DNA of 64,000 nt from JBMYRH01 sp049602155 (GTDB lineage: Bacteria > Myxococcota_A > UBA9042 > PHBI01 > JBMYRH01). The stretch lies in the NCBI GenBank assembly GCA_049602155.1, contig JBMYRH010000014.1, positions 62,001 to 126,000 on the forward strand. The letters are read 5' to 3'. Made by a program: the position numbers and the translations under genes. Under the pieces are notes generated by a model, which searched no databases, was not told the DNA's origin, and saw nothing but the letters and a program-made list of their open reading frames with translations. This document shows positions 26,331 through 35,660 of the stretch, in pieces; positions within the stretch are counted from its first letter, which is position 1, and the number at the start of each line of letters is the position of its first letter.

Positions 26331-29300
26331 ATGACCTGCCAAAACCTGCCGTTGAAGACCTCTAGATATCTCCTCTTGATCGTCTGCCTCGTCACCTCCG
26401 GATTATTCGGATGCGCAGAGACGGCTCCTGAGGGTGACGGGAGCGTCTGTGTCCTTGAGCGTTCCGAGGCGTGTGCATGCCTCGGGGGCCTCACGGGTGT
26501 TCAGACGTGCCTCGAAGGCGGTACGTTCAGCCCCTGTGAGTGTCCGCCTGAGCCAACGGAGCCCCATCAAGGTGACGCCTCAGCGACCGTGGACACGGAG
26601 GGGGGAGACGAAGAGGGTGCCCTCGATGCGGGGCCCTCGGGCGCGGACAGCGAGGTGCCTGACCCTGACCTCGAGGAGGATGTCGGGGACCCTGAGGGGC
26701 CCGATACGGCTGAACCCGTGGGCTACGAAGGGCCATGGCTACGGATCACCGAGTGGATGGCTGCTAATAAAGACACCCTCCTCGACGAAGACGGAGACTC
26801 GTCGGACTGGATCGAGGTCCACAACCCGACCTATGAGCCGGTGTCGATCGGCGGTTATCACCTGACAGACGATGACGATGACTTGATGCGTTGGACCTTC
26901 CCCGAGGTGGTCCTTGAGCCCAAGGGCTTCGTCGTTGTCTTCGCGTCCGGCAAAGATCGCGTCGACCCCGAGGGGCCGCTCCATACGGACTTCAAGCTGA
27001 GCGCCGGTGGTGAGTATTTGGCGCTCGTTGCGCCTGACGGCACGGTGTTGGACGAAAAAGACGCGTGGCCGCCTCAGGTCTCAGACATCTCTTTTGGACC
27101 GCGTATGGAGCGACTGGACGAGGCGCTGGTCGCCCCTGATGCGGTCGGTCGGTATGTGATGCCTCACGGGCAAGACCCTGACCCAGGCTGGGCCACACCG
27201 GGCTGGAGTGATGATGACGGCGCGTGGAGCTTTGCGCCCCTGGGGCTTGGGTACGAGGGCGACTCTCAGACCTCGATTGATGCGCCGGTGGCGGACTCGG
27301 TGGAAGACTGGTCACTCAACGGTGTTCAGGGGCACTCGGGCTGGTACTACGGGTTCTATAACGCGAGTGAAGACAGTGACGGCTATGGCGCCGACGATTT
27401 CCAAGTCTTCCCCGGCTCATTCTGGAACAGCGAGACCTGGGATTGGTCTGCGGGTGACGCCCCGTGGACGTCGATTGGGATCGACAGCGCGCACCCCAAT
27501 GGCACCAACAGCGGGGACGAGCACTGGGCTGTGCGCCGTTGGACGGCGTCGATACCTGGGACCCTTGTGGTTCAGTGGCGGCTCGCGAAGCAGGTCTCAG
27601 GGGGTAATGGCGTCACCTGTCGCATCTTCCATGAAGGGGTCGAGGTGGACTCTGGCGCGATCAATGGTGGTGATATGACAGGCCTCGACAGGCCCGTCTT
27701 CATCTCCGGAGTGCTCCCCGGAGACCGCATCGACTTCGCGGTCACGCCCGTCGGGAAGAACGGAAACACCCAGGATCACAACGACCAGGCGAGCTTCAGT
27801 ACGACGATCTGGTCCATACCGAGCTTCGCGCCGCTGGTGAACACGGAGCTCCCCGGTGCCCTCATCGGTGGCGGCTCGCTGCTCTTGCGGGTGCCCTTCC
27901 AGGTGGAGGACCCGACCTCCTTTGATTTCCTCGCCCTTGAGCTTTGGTACGACGATGGGTTCGTCGCTTGGATCAACGGCGTGGAGGTGGCGTCTGCGAA
28001 CGCTCCTGATCCACTCGATTGGGCCTCTGTCGCGACCGAAGATCGTACGGTGTTCGATGCGCTCTTGTCGGAATCGCACATCGTAGGCCCGGCGAAGTCT
28101 CTGCTCGTCCCAGGGTTGAACATCTTGGGCATTCAGGCGCTCAACGCCCCGGAGCCGGACGGCGCATTCTTGATTCGACCGTTGATGCGCGGCCAATCGC
28201 TCCGTGTCATCGACGCACCGGACACCTACCTGGGCGTCCCGACGCCGGGTGAAGCCAACGTCTTTGGGGATGTGGCTGTCCCGCCGATCATCGCTAATGT
28301 GAGCTCAGGGCAGCACGCACCCGACATGGAGCCCATCATCGTGGAGGCGACCGTGTTGGCTGCGCAGGGCGAGCTGGTCGAGGCCTTGCTGCATTATCGG
28401 GTGGGCTACGGCGTGGAGCAGGTCGCCGGCATGTGGCCCCTCGGCGATGGTCGATTTACGGCGCTGATCCCCGCCTCGTTGGCCGGCCCTGGCGAGTTGG
28501 TGCGCTGGTACGTCACCGCGCTCGACGACCATGGGCAGACGTCACGCTACCCCGCGTTCCTAGACCCCCTCGATAGCGCAGAGTACTTGGGGACCGTCAT
28601 CCACGACCCCTCGATAGAGACGAACCTCCCCCTCTACCAATGGTTCTCCGAGAACCCGAACGCGTTCCGGACCGATAATGGGGGACGTGGGAGCCTGTTC
28701 TACGAAGGCGAGCTCTACGACAACATCTACGTGAACCTCCACGGTCAATCGACCAAGGGGATGCCGAAGAAGAGCTACAACGTCGACTTCAACAGCGATC
28801 ATCGCTTCAACTGGGGTCCCGGCCTTGAGCGGATGAAGGACATCAACATCCTGACGACCTACGCGGACAAATCCCGGGTGAGGAACACCATGGGCTATGG
28901 GGTCTTCCGCGATGCAGGCCACGCTTCCCACCTGGTCGGGTCGATTCGTCTACATGAAAACGGCAGCTACATTGGGCTCTACGATGCGGTGGAGGATCCT
29001 GATGATGCGTGGTTAGAGCGCGTCGGACTCGACGGCGAAGGCGCGCTGTACAAGATGTACAACACGCTCGACAGCACGAACGGCGGAGAGAAGAAGACCC
29101 GCAAAGACGAAGGTAAAGAGGACCTTCAAGCCCTGATCAGCGGCCTGGATGCTCAAGGTGAGGCGCTCGAGGCATTCGTCTTCGATCATGTCAGCGTGCC
29201 GGGGATGATCAACTACCTCGCCGCGACCATCGCGACTGGGGGGCGGGACTGCGGCCACAAGAACTACTACGCCTATCGCGACACGATGGGGACGGGGGAG

Positions 29301-30851
29301 TGGTGGTTTTTGCCTTGGGATATGGACCTGACCTTTGGGCACACGTGGACGCCGCAGCACAACTACTACGACGACTGGATGTACTTCGATCACGACCTCT
29401 ACATCTGCGCCTCGAACAAGCTCATCAGCCTGCTCTACGCGATGCCCACGGTCTGGGAGATGTACACCCGCCGGGTAAGAAGTGTGTTGGACAAGCTCTT
29501 GCAGCCTCCAGGCACGCCGTATCAGGAGCGTCACTTTGAGGCGCAGATCGACGCGATCTCTGCGTTAATCGGAGACGATGGGCACGATGACCACGCGCTC
29601 TGGGGCTCTTGGGGAGATCAGCAGACCGTCGCCGAGGGGGTTCAGAACCTCAAAGACGGCCACCTCGAGCCGCGTCGGCAGTACCTCTACGTCGACATCC
29701 CCGAGGCCGGCGGTGGTCCACTTCCTCCGGCTCAAGACCCCATGGCGGCCCCGGAGCTGTCTATTGTGTTCCCGTCCTTTGAGGCCCCGGCAGAGGCCTA
29801 TGTGGCGGTCCAGAACCCTTACGACTACGCGCTCGACGTCAGCGGATGGAGCCTCGCAGGGGATGTCCAGTTCACGTTCCGAGCAGGGACAGTCATGTCC
29901 GCAAACGGTGTCCTCTACGTCGCCGGGGATAGGCACGCGTTCTTGGCGCGCGAGTCGCCACCGACCGGCGGGATGGGGCTGCTGGTTGTTGGGAACTGGG
30001 CAGGGACCATCTCGGAGACGCCTGTGTTCGAGCTCGTGCCGCCAGGTGGCGCGCTCCCCGAGCCCGAGCCCGAGCCCGATCCCGATCCCGAGCCCGATCC
30101 CGATCCCGATCCCGATCCCGACCCTGACCCCGACCCTGACCCCGAGCCCGACCCCGAGCCCGATCCCGAGCCCGGAGATAATGAGCCAGCGAGCTGCGCA
30201 GCCATCTTGGCCGCCGAGCCGATGTCAGCGAGTGGCAGCTACTGGATCGATGTCGACGGCTCTGGGACTTTGGCGCCGATCCTTGCGAGCTGCGACATGA
30301 CCACTGACGGCGGTGGGTGGACGCTCGTCCTGAACTACCTTCACGCCGGCGGGACAAGCCCAGAGCTCCAAGCCAGGGCGACGGATTTGCCCACGCTTGG
30401 AGGTGACTTGATGGGCCTGAATGAAGCAGGGAGCCCGTATTGGGGGCACGCATCGAACAGCCTCCTCTCGGTGACCTCCTTTGATGAGCTCCGCTTTTAC
30501 TGCACCAATGGCAGTCATCCTCGGGTGATGCACTTCAAGACATCGGCCCCGGAGGCCCTCGCCTACGTGCGCACAGGGACAGGGAACATGTCGCAGCTCT
30601 ATGACCCGGCGTGGTCCGAGGACCTGGCGGGCTATGACAACGCGACGTTGCCGTTACACACGAACGGGGAGAACAGCTTCTTCGCCGATCAGGGCGACTG
30701 GGCGATGACTGAGTTCCCCTTCTACTCGAACTCTGGGATCGGCAACCCGCGCGCTCACTGGGGTATCCGCGGGATGGGGACACGGTGGGAGTGTGATGAT
30801 TTCGGTGGCAACGATCAGAGTCACACACTGCACCGCATTTGGGTCCGCTGA
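26331..30851 (+). CDS. CotH-like lipoprotein with lamin-tail, Pro-Asp linker and fibrinogen-like domains (1506 aa)
   Basis: The signal ends at lipobox LFGC. After an acidic spacer comes a lamin-tail domain (about residues 135-250: WIEVHNPTYEPVSIGGYHL), beta-sandwich segments, then a CotH kinase-like domain with HGQSTKGMPKKSYNVDF, LLTTYADKS-type and RNTMGYGVFRDAG strands, and WWFLPWDMDLTFGHTW. CotH proteins are atypical protein kinases and this copy keeps the D-x-D. A second lamin-tail-like domain, a linker of about 40 Pro-Glu/Asp residues (30057-30176) and a C-terminal fibrinogen-like domain (CDMTTDGGGWTLVLNY) follow. A GTG at 26328 is an alternative start. No Shine-Dalgarno is seen, but GATACT ends 8 nt before the ATG, consistent with a leaderless mRNA. 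Confidence 0.85.
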   Translation: MTCQNLPLKTSRYLLLIVCLVTSGLFGCAETAPEGDGSVCVLERSEACACLGGLTGVQTCLEGGTFSPCECPPEPTEPHQGDASATVDTEGGDEEGALDAGPSGADSEVPDPDLEEDVGDPEGPDTAEPVGYEGPWLRITEWMAANKDTLLDEDGDSSDWIEVHNPTYEPVSIGGYHLTDDDDDLMRWTFPEVVLEPKGFVVVFASGKDRVDPEGPLHTDFKLSAGGEYLALVAPDGTVLDEKDAWPPQVSDISFGPRMERLDEALVAPDAVGRYVMPHGQDPDPGWATPGWSDDDGAWSFAPLGLGYEGDSQTSIDAPVADSVEDWSLNGVQGHSGWYYGFYNASEDSDGYGADDFQVFPGSFWNSETWDWSAGDAPWTSIGIDSAHPNGTNSGDEHWAVRRWTASIPGTLVVQWRLAKQVSGGNGVTCRIFHEGVEVDSGAINGGDMTGLDRPVFISGVLPGDRIDFAVTPVGKNGNTQDHNDQASFSTTIWSIPSFAPLVNTELPGALIGGGSLLLRVPFQVEDPTSFDFLALELWYDDGFVAWINGVEVASANAPDPLDWASVATEDRTVFDALLSESHIVGPAKSLLVPGLNILGIQALNAPEPDGAFLIRPLMRGQSLRVIDAPDTYLGVPTPGEANVFGDVAVPPIIANVSSGQHAPDMEPIIVEATVLAAQGELVEALLHYRVGYGVEQVAGMWPLGDGRFTALIPASLAGPGELVRWYVTALDDHGQTSRYPAFLDPLDSAEYLGTVIHDPSIETNLPLYQWFSENPNAFRTDNGGRGSLFYEGELYDNIYVNLHGQSTKGMPKKSYNVDFNSDHRFNWGPGLERMKDINILTTYADKSRVRNTMGYGVFRDAGHASHLVGSIRLHENGSYIGLYDAVEDPDDAWLERVGLDGEGALYKMYNTLDSTNGGEKKTRKDEGKEDLQALISGLDAQGEALEAFVFDHVSVPGMINYLAATIATGGRDCGHKNYYAYRDTMGTGEWWFLPWDMDLTFGHTWTPQHNYYDDWMYFDHDLYICASNKLISLLYAMPTVWEMYTRRVRSVLDKLLQPPGTPYQERHFEAQIDAISALIGDDGHDDHALWGSWGDQQTVAEGVQNLKDGHLEPRRQYLYVDIPEAGGGPLPPAQDPMAAPELSIVFPSFEAPAEAYVAVQNPYDYALDVSGWSLAGDVQFTFRAGTVMSANGVLYVAGDRHAFLARESPPTGGMGLLVVGNWAGTISETPVFELVPPGGALPEPEPEPDPDPEPDPDPDPDPDPDPDPDPEPDPEPDPEPGDNEPASCAAILAAEPMSASGSYWIDVDGSGTLAPILASCDMTTDGGGWTLVLNYLHAGGTSPELQARATDLPTLGGDLMGLNEAGSPYWGHASNSLLSVTSFDELRFYCTNGSHPRVMHFKTSAPEALAYVRTGTGNMSQLYDPAWSEDLAGYDNATLPLHTNGENSFFADQGDWAMTEFPFYSNSGIGNPRAHWGIRGMGTRWECDDFGGNDQSHTLHRIWVR
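30057..30176 (+). repeat. hexanucleotide-like repeat encoding a Pro-Glu/Pro-Asp linker
   Basis: About twenty consecutive CCC-GAG or CCC-GAT/GAC pairs encode a (PE/PD)n stalk between the second lamin-tail-like domain and the fibrinogen-like domain. Low complexity DNA of this kind can change length by slippage. A Gly-Ser open frame on the other strand is only its shadow. Confidence 0.9.
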
Positions 30852-30925
30852 GAGCTGGCCCAACCTTGACACAGCGAGGTGATTCGAGTCGTCTGTGGGC
30901 GGCTCAGTCACCTTGGAGGTGCACC

Positions 30926-32191
30926 GTGAGAGAGTTGAGGTTTGGTCTAGTGACGCTGTTGAGCGTGACGGCGCTCATCGCCGCATCTTGTGGGGACAGT
31001 GTTCCTGCAGGTGATGTGGCGACGACAGGCGCTGTGTCCGCTGGTGCAGGCTGCGGTGCTGCGGTGTGCGGTGTCGCCGCGGATGGGACGCTGTGTGGGT
31101 CCTGTGAGGGCGCTGAGATCTGCTGGACGGGGCAATGCATCCTCGACGAGATCGGGTGTGACGAGTCGAGCTTTGAGCTCGACGGTGACTCAGCCATCAC
31201 CCCTTTTGCTGCGGGCGCTTATCGCTTGGTCTACACGGCCTCGGGGCCTGACTACTCGGTGATGAGTCAACCGACCGATGGTGAGGCAGAGTCCACGCCA
31301 GCGGCGATGAAGAAGATCAGCATCGAGCTCGATCACCAGAAGCTCTTCGGAGACGGACCGATGGAGCCCGGGACGTACGAACTCGGTGGAGATGACGCCA
31401 AGGCCGACTGCGCGCTGTGTGTGCGCGGAGGCACGTTCTGTAATAAGGGCGGCTGCGGGAAAGACTACGTCGTTGAGACGGGCACCCTGGAGATCACCTC
31501 TGTGGGGACCCCGGGGACGCAGTTCACGGGGCGGTTGACCGACGTCATCTTCCGCCAGATTCAGCCGAACGACTTTGACGCGACCACCAAAGAGTACGCG
31601 GCGATGCAGCAGGGCAAGACGTGGTGCCTCGGGGACTACGACTTCGACATCCCGGTCCCTGAGCAGACTCAGACCGAGGACAACTGCATCGAAGAGGGCA
31701 CAGGGCGCCTCGTCGGCGACAACATCGCCGATTATACGTTGATTCACTGCGGGACCGAAGAGGTCGTGCACCTCCACAGCTACTGCGGCACGGAGAAAAA
31801 GGCGCTCTGGCTCATCGCCGCCAGCGGCTGGTGAGGGGCTTGCTCGACGTTCGTTCCGAACGCCATTCAAGACATGAAGAACAAGTACAACGACGAGGTC
31901 GAGGTCATGGTGCTCATCGCCGAGGACGCGGGTAAAGGCCCGGCGACCTTGGGCTACTGCAAGCAGTGGGCGAAGTCCCATGGCGACCCCGACGCGATGT
32001 ACACCTACCTAGACATCTCCGGCGGCGTCTCGTGGAACAACACGTTTACCAACATCGAGAACTACGGCAATGGTGGCATTGGCCTGCCTTGGTCCGCGGT
32101 GCTGGACGCCGGCTCGATGGAGTACAAGTGGTGTGACTACGCAGGTGAAGGCACACTGGACAGCAACATCCAAGCGCTCTTGGGCCAGTAG
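30926..32191 (+). CDS. redoxin-domain selenoprotein lipoprotein (TGA at 31832 read as selenocysteine)
   Basis: The GTG start has GGAGG 6 nt upstream and gives the signal RELRFGLVTLLSVTALIAAS-Cys. The frame runs 302 codons to a TGA at 31832-31834 and continues in the same frame to a TAG at 32189. Read with Sec the protein is 421 residues. Around the TGA it reads LIAASGW-Sec-GAC-STFVPNAIQDM, i.e. the thioredoxin W-C-G-x-C motif with the first Cys replaced (Sec303, Cys306). Downstream it continues as a redoxin: EVEVMVLIAEDAG, YTYLDISGG and the cis-Pro-like GIGLPWSAVLDAG. A hairpin follows the TGA at SECIS distance. The N-terminal part has Cys knots and an unrecognised domain of about 170 residues. 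A normal stop or pseudogene is less likely, because the redox motif would be cut at exactly one residue. Confidence 0.87.
31835..31872 (+). promoter_or_regulatory. candidate bacterial SECIS element
   Basis: Directly after the TGA, CGTTCG (31848-31853) pairs perfectly with CGAACG (31857-31862). If the top pair opens, the apical loop is GTTCC and begins with G, 18 nt from the TGA, within the known bSECIS spacing. Lower down CTTG (31839-31842) can pair with CAAG (31868-31871) across a 5x5 internal loop. SelB recognition of this loop is not shown; the fit to the consensus is by eye. Confidence 0.65.
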
Positions 32192-32214
32192 GACCCGAAG
32201 GAATCGTTCACCCC

Positions 32215-33087
32215 TTGGAGTTCTTCGGCCGCAACGTCATCCGTCTGCCTGATAAAGGCGTGTTGCTCGTCGCGACGGACCTTCAAGGCAACTGGGCGGA
32301 CTACTGCGCGATGAAGGCGCACTACGCTGAAGAGGAGGCTGCTGGGCGTCACCCGGTGTTGCTCTTCTGTGGGGATATGGTCCATGGCCCCTCTCCGCGG
32401 CTTAATGAACCTGGCGCGTGGCCACCCTATCTCGGGACCGCGTACACCGACGAGAGCGCCGCGATCTTGAGGGACTTCATGACCTTCTCGCAGACGGCCC
32501 GCGCCTTTAGTTTGCTCGGCAACCACGAGCACGCCCACATCGGGGGGCCCATCGTCTCGAAATTTTATGCGGACGAGGCGGCCGTCCTGAACGCCGCTTT
32601 GGGTGATCAAAAAGAGGCCGCTGTAGCGTTCATTCGCACCTGGCCCCTCATCGCCGTCGGGCGATGCGGGCTCGTGTTTGTCCACGGCAGCCCCGCTGCG
32701 ACAGAGCCGTCCCTTGACGACTGGGAGAGCGTCGATGTGACCGGCTATGACGGACTGGCGCCCATCGATATGCTCCGCGCCAACGAGGCGTTCGCGACGG
32801 TCCTTTGGGCGCGCAGCGCGACGGAGCGTGAGGCGACGGCGTTCCTCAATGTGGCGCTCCCCAAGCGCCGCGGGGAGGGGGTCGTTGTCTTCGGTCACGA
32901 CGTCGTGCGCAGTGGCTACAACAAGATCGGCGCGCGGCAACTCTGCCTGTCCACGTCCTACGGCCTCGACGACGAGAACAAGGCGTACCTCCGGGTCGCG
33001 CTCGCCGGGCGGTATCGCTCGGTCGATGATTTGCGAGAGGGGGTCGAGATTCGCTCCCTCTACTCCTCGAAGTCCTCTGCCGCATAG
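32215..33087 (+). CDS. calcineurin-like metallophosphoesterase
   Basis: The 290 residues carry the metallophosphoesterase motifs in order: VATDLQGN (the usual D-x-H has Gln for His), LLFCGDMVHG, LLGNHEHAH, FVHGSP and VVFGHDVVRSG. No signal peptide is visible, so it is probably cytoplasmic; the substrate is unknown. The TTG start follows AAGGAA by 11 nt and lies 23 nt after the selenoprotein stop, so it probably shares that transcript. The 3' end overlaps the convergent lipoprotein gene by 28 nt. The D-x-Q substitution at the first metal motif occurs in PPP-like subfamilies but should be checked. Confidence 0.85.
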   Translation: MEFFGRNVIRLPDKGVLLVATDLQGNWADYCAMKAHYAEEEAAGRHPVLLFCGDMVHGPSPRLNEPGAWPPYLGTAYTDESAAILRDFMTFSQTARAFSLLGNHEHAHIGGPIVSKFYADEAAVLNAALGDQKEAAVAFIRTWPLIAVGRCGLVFVHGSPAATEPSLDDWESVDVTGYDGLAPIDMLRANEAFATVLWARSATEREATAFLNVALPKRRGEGVVVFGHDVVRSGYNKIGARQLCLSTSYGLDDENKAYLRVALAGRYRSVDDLREGVEIRSLYSSKSSAA

Positions 33088-34499
33088 AGCCCGTCTGCGA
33101 AGTGCAGGTGTTCGATCGATAAGAGGGTGTCTCGTCCGTCGGGGCCATCGACGATCAGCGCGTCGCCCTCCACGCTGACCGTGTAGGCTGCGCGCTCTTT
33201 GCAGTAGATCACGGTGTCGTCTCCCTCTGAGCCATCCAGGGTGTTGTCGCCGACGTTGCCGCGCAGCGCGTTGTCGCTGTCATTGCCATGGATGGACGCA
33301 GCTGTGTCCCCAGTCAGTGTCACGGCGACGAGGTAGCGTGACTTGTGGGTGTATGGGGTCGCGGGATCAAAGGACATCTCAAACGTCCCGCTGAAGTTCT
33401 TGGCCAGCCGAGCTTCGTAGTGGGCCATGGACGGCAAGAACGCCTCGAGGAGCGCGAGGCCCTTGGGGTCCTTCTCGATGACCTCGTCGCGGGTCTTGGC
33501 GATGTAGACCCCCCACATGCCGCCCGGGGCCTCGTCAAAGGCGCCCCAGTAGCCGTAGTAGGAGTCGATGACAGAGGCGATGTACTCCTGAGCCAAGGAG
33601 TCCTCGTCGGCCAATTCCTCTAGCCATTCATTCACGGAGGGATCGATGGGGATGCCCCATCGCCCATCCTCGATGGACGCGACGGCCTCAGCGTGAAGCT
33701 CAGCCTGGTAGTCGGGGAGCGCCCCCGGCATGTAAGTGCCGATGCCGGCGTCATGGACGAGGTGGAAGATCTCCTCGAAGGTCGCGTCCCGGTGCTCCCA
33801 GTCGTTGGTCAGGTACCAGTCACCTCCTTCTACCGTCATCTCCGCCTCGTAGAGCGGCTGTGCATCAAAGGGCGGCTCGTTGCCCTCTTCGTGGGCGCCG
33901 TTCGGGAGCATCAACGTAGCGCCATGGTCAGCCATACTGTTGGCGACCGCCGCTTTATCCGCGCCGTATTGGGAGCCCGGGACATCCGTGAGGAAGAAGC
34001 GCAGCACGTTCCGCGCGCGGTGTACCATCTCGTCGCTGACCTTGTCCGCGGCGAAGAGCTTGATGGGCTTACCGTTGGGCGCCACGACCTCCGCATAACG
34101 GGTAAACCCCCAGCCTCTAAAGTTCGCGTAGGCGTCTGGCGTGGGCATGACCACGCCCTCATCCTCGAGGCAGCTGAGCGCGGGCTCGGTGGGCTCCGGG
34201 GTCGGCGGCTCCTCGATGGGTCCTGCATCGGACGCGGCCATGATGTCTGTGGTCGCCGCAGGTCCACCGTCCTCGCCCCCAGAGGGTTGCCCCACGGTAG
34301 ACCCATCGGCGCCGCTGCTCCTGGGCGGGTTGGTCGCTGCGTCAGAGGCATCGTCGTTTGCGTCCGCTGACGATGGGGTGGGCTGCCCTTCGGCGGGGGG
34401 GGCTCCGCAGCTGAGTAAGCACAGGCTCATCCCCACGGCGACTGCGCGCAAAGGCGTGACTGAGTGGCGATATTTCAAGGTGCGCAAGGGGGGCTCCAT
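33060..34499 (-). CDS. lipoprotein with RTX-like Ca-binding C-terminus, unknown function
   Basis: The 479-residue product has a long basic N-terminus and hydrophobic segment ending in lipobox LLSC, then an Asp/Ala/Pro/Ser-rich spacer to about residue 110. The middle domain (about 115-385) is not recognised; it contains HRDATFEEIFHLVHDAGIG, which superficially resembles a metallopeptidase helix, and several conserved-looking Trp/Tyr. The C-terminal 90 residues include GNDSDNALRGNVGDNTLDGS with EGDDTV, resembling RTX/haemolysin-type calcium-binding nonapeptides, and a final VSVEGDALIVDG strand pair typical of RTX-adjacent domains. A surface protein binding Ca is likely; enzymatic activity is speculative. 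Confidence 0.75.
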   Translation of the reverse strand: MEPPLRTLKYRHSVTPLRAVAVGMSLCLLSCGAPPAEGQPTPSSADANDDASDAATNPPRSSGADGSTVGQPSGGEDGGPAATTDIMAASDAGPIEEPPTPEPTEPALSCLEDEGVVMPTPDAYANFRGWGFTRYAEVVAPNGKPIKLFAADKVSDEMVHRARNVLRFFLTDVPGSQYGADKAAVANSMADHGATLMLPNGAHEEGNEPPFDAQPLYEAEMTVEGGDWYLTNDWEHRDATFEEIFHLVHDAGIGTYMPGALPDYQAELHAEAVASIEDGRWGIPIDPSVNEWLEELADEDSLAQEYIASVIDSYYGYWGAFDEAPGGMWGVYIAKTRDEVIEKDPKGLALLEAFLPSMAHYEARLAKNFSGTFEMSFDPATPYTHKSRYLVAVTLTGDTAASIHGNDSDNALRGNVGDNTLDGSEGDDTVIYCKERAAYTVSVEGDALIVDGPDGRDTLLSIEHLHFADGLYAAEDFEE

Positions 34500-34736
34500 G
34501 GTGTTGAACGGGCTGAGACTACACGACGGTGCCTGTCGAATCAGACCCCGTGTTTAAGATCTGCCCTCTGCCGCACGTAGAGGAGGATGTCGGCGCACAC
34601 TTCGGTGTCGTGTCGACAGGCGTCACTCCTCGGAGCGATGCAACCGCCTACCCTCCCTACCGACAGTTGAACATCGCCGTGCACCAGGTCGCGACTTGGT
34701 GCGCGGCGTGTCCTCCGTAACGCTGGAGATCCGCGC
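34500..34736. other. 237-nt divergent intergenic region
   Basis: This gap separates the RTX-like lipoprotein gene (leftward) from the methyltransferase gene (rightward), so both promoters should be in it. I see no good -35/-10 pair, no operator-like inverted repeat and no ORF with coding character. The only supported element is GGAG at 34725-34728 before the GTG at 34737. Confidence 0.5.
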
Positions 34737-35660
34737 GTGACCCTTTGCAACATGGACGATTATCGCGTCTCGATGCCCAACCGGCGTCGGGTCTCTCTCT
34801 ACCGCGATGCCATGGAGGGCGCCGTCCGCGGGCGTGTCGTGTGCGAGCTCGGCGTGGGGCATGTCCCGCTGGGGCTGATGGCACTTCAGCTTGGTGCAGA
34901 GCGCGTCTACGCAGTCGATGAAGACGACGACGCATTGAGCGTGGCTGAGGCGAGCCTCCGTGAGCATGGCTTTGGACCAGACCAATACATCACGCTGCGG
35001 GGCACGCCAGGGAGCGTCACCCTGCCTGAGCGGGTCGACGTCGTCGTGGCCGAGCCTTTGTCCTCGATGGGCTTCTGTGACGACACGGGCGAGCGCATGG
35101 CGATGGCTCGAGAGCGCCTGCTCGCCCCGGGCGGCATCATGATACCCCAGCAGGTGCGCTGCTATGCGGCGCTCGCGGGGCCGACTCAGTTCGCCCAGCA
35201 GCTCAACCTCTGGGCTGGTGAGCTGCCTGAGCTGATCGGGACATCCGCGGAGAGCCTTGAGGATGTCTTCCGCTCGACGACGCACACGATGATCATCTCT
35301 CCGACCGCGATCCTCGGTGATTGGGAGGTCTGGCGTAAGCTCGCCTTTGACGACCCTGGCGCGCATCGGCAGATCCGACCTTTGGTCCTGACGGCCCACC
35401 GCCTTGGGATTGCGCACGGCGTGGCGTGTTGCTTCGAGGCGGACCTCAGCCGCAAGGTGACGCTCCGGACCTTCCCCGACGCCTCCCCGACGCCGTGGCA
35501 GCAAGCGTTCACTCCCTTTGATACGTCGTTCAGGGTGGCCGCTGGGGACGCGATCTACGTGCAGCTTATGGCGCCTGAGCAGGCGATGATGGGCTCTCAG
35601 TTTGAGACCCAGGTCCTCGGCACACCCGATTGGTCAGAGCGCGGACCCGCTGCTGCTTAG
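34737..35660 (+). CDS. PRMT-like class I SAM-dependent methyltransferase
   Basis: The 307-residue protein starts DDYRVSMPNRRRVSLYRDAM and then has motif I as VVCELGVGHVPLGLMALQLGA followed by RVYAVDEDD. It continues with VDVVVAEPLSSMGFCDDTGERM, which resembles the double-Glu loop of protein arginine methyltransferases (Glu106 and Glu119, spaced wider than usual), then LLAPGGIMIPQQ. The C-terminal beta barrel has FPDASPTPWQQAF, like the PRMT THW loop but with Pro for His, and VAAGDAIYVQL. It could methylate a protein side chain or a small molecule. GGAG lies 8 nt before the GTG. It ends 4 nt into the convergent cyclic-nucleotide-binding gene. Confidence 0.8.
   Translation: MTLCNMDDYRVSMPNRRRVSLYRDAMEGAVRGRVVCELGVGHVPLGLMALQLGAERVYAVDEDDDALSVAEASLREHGFGPDQYITLRGTPGSVTLPERVDVVVAEPLSSMGFCDDTGERMAMARERLLAPGGIMIPQQVRCYAALAGPTQFAQQLNLWAGELPELIGTSAESLEDVFRSTTHTMIISPTAILGDWEVWRKLAFDDPGAHRQIRPLVLTAHRLGIAHGVACCFEADLSRKVTLRTFPDASPTPWQQAFTPFDTSFRVAAGDAIYVQLMAPEQAMMGSQFETQVLGTPDWSERGPAAA

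Noticed and set aside
29915..30205. Gly-Ser-rich leftward ORF with a collagen-like look
   Set aside because: It is the reverse complement of the Pro-Glu/Asp linker repeat in the CotH-like gene.
31832..31834. Reading the TGA as an ordinary stop, leaving a short separate ORF at 31874-32191
   Set aside because: The downstream ORF would start in the middle of a thioredoxin fold and lack a ribosome-binding site, while the read-through restores W-x-G-A-C precisely.
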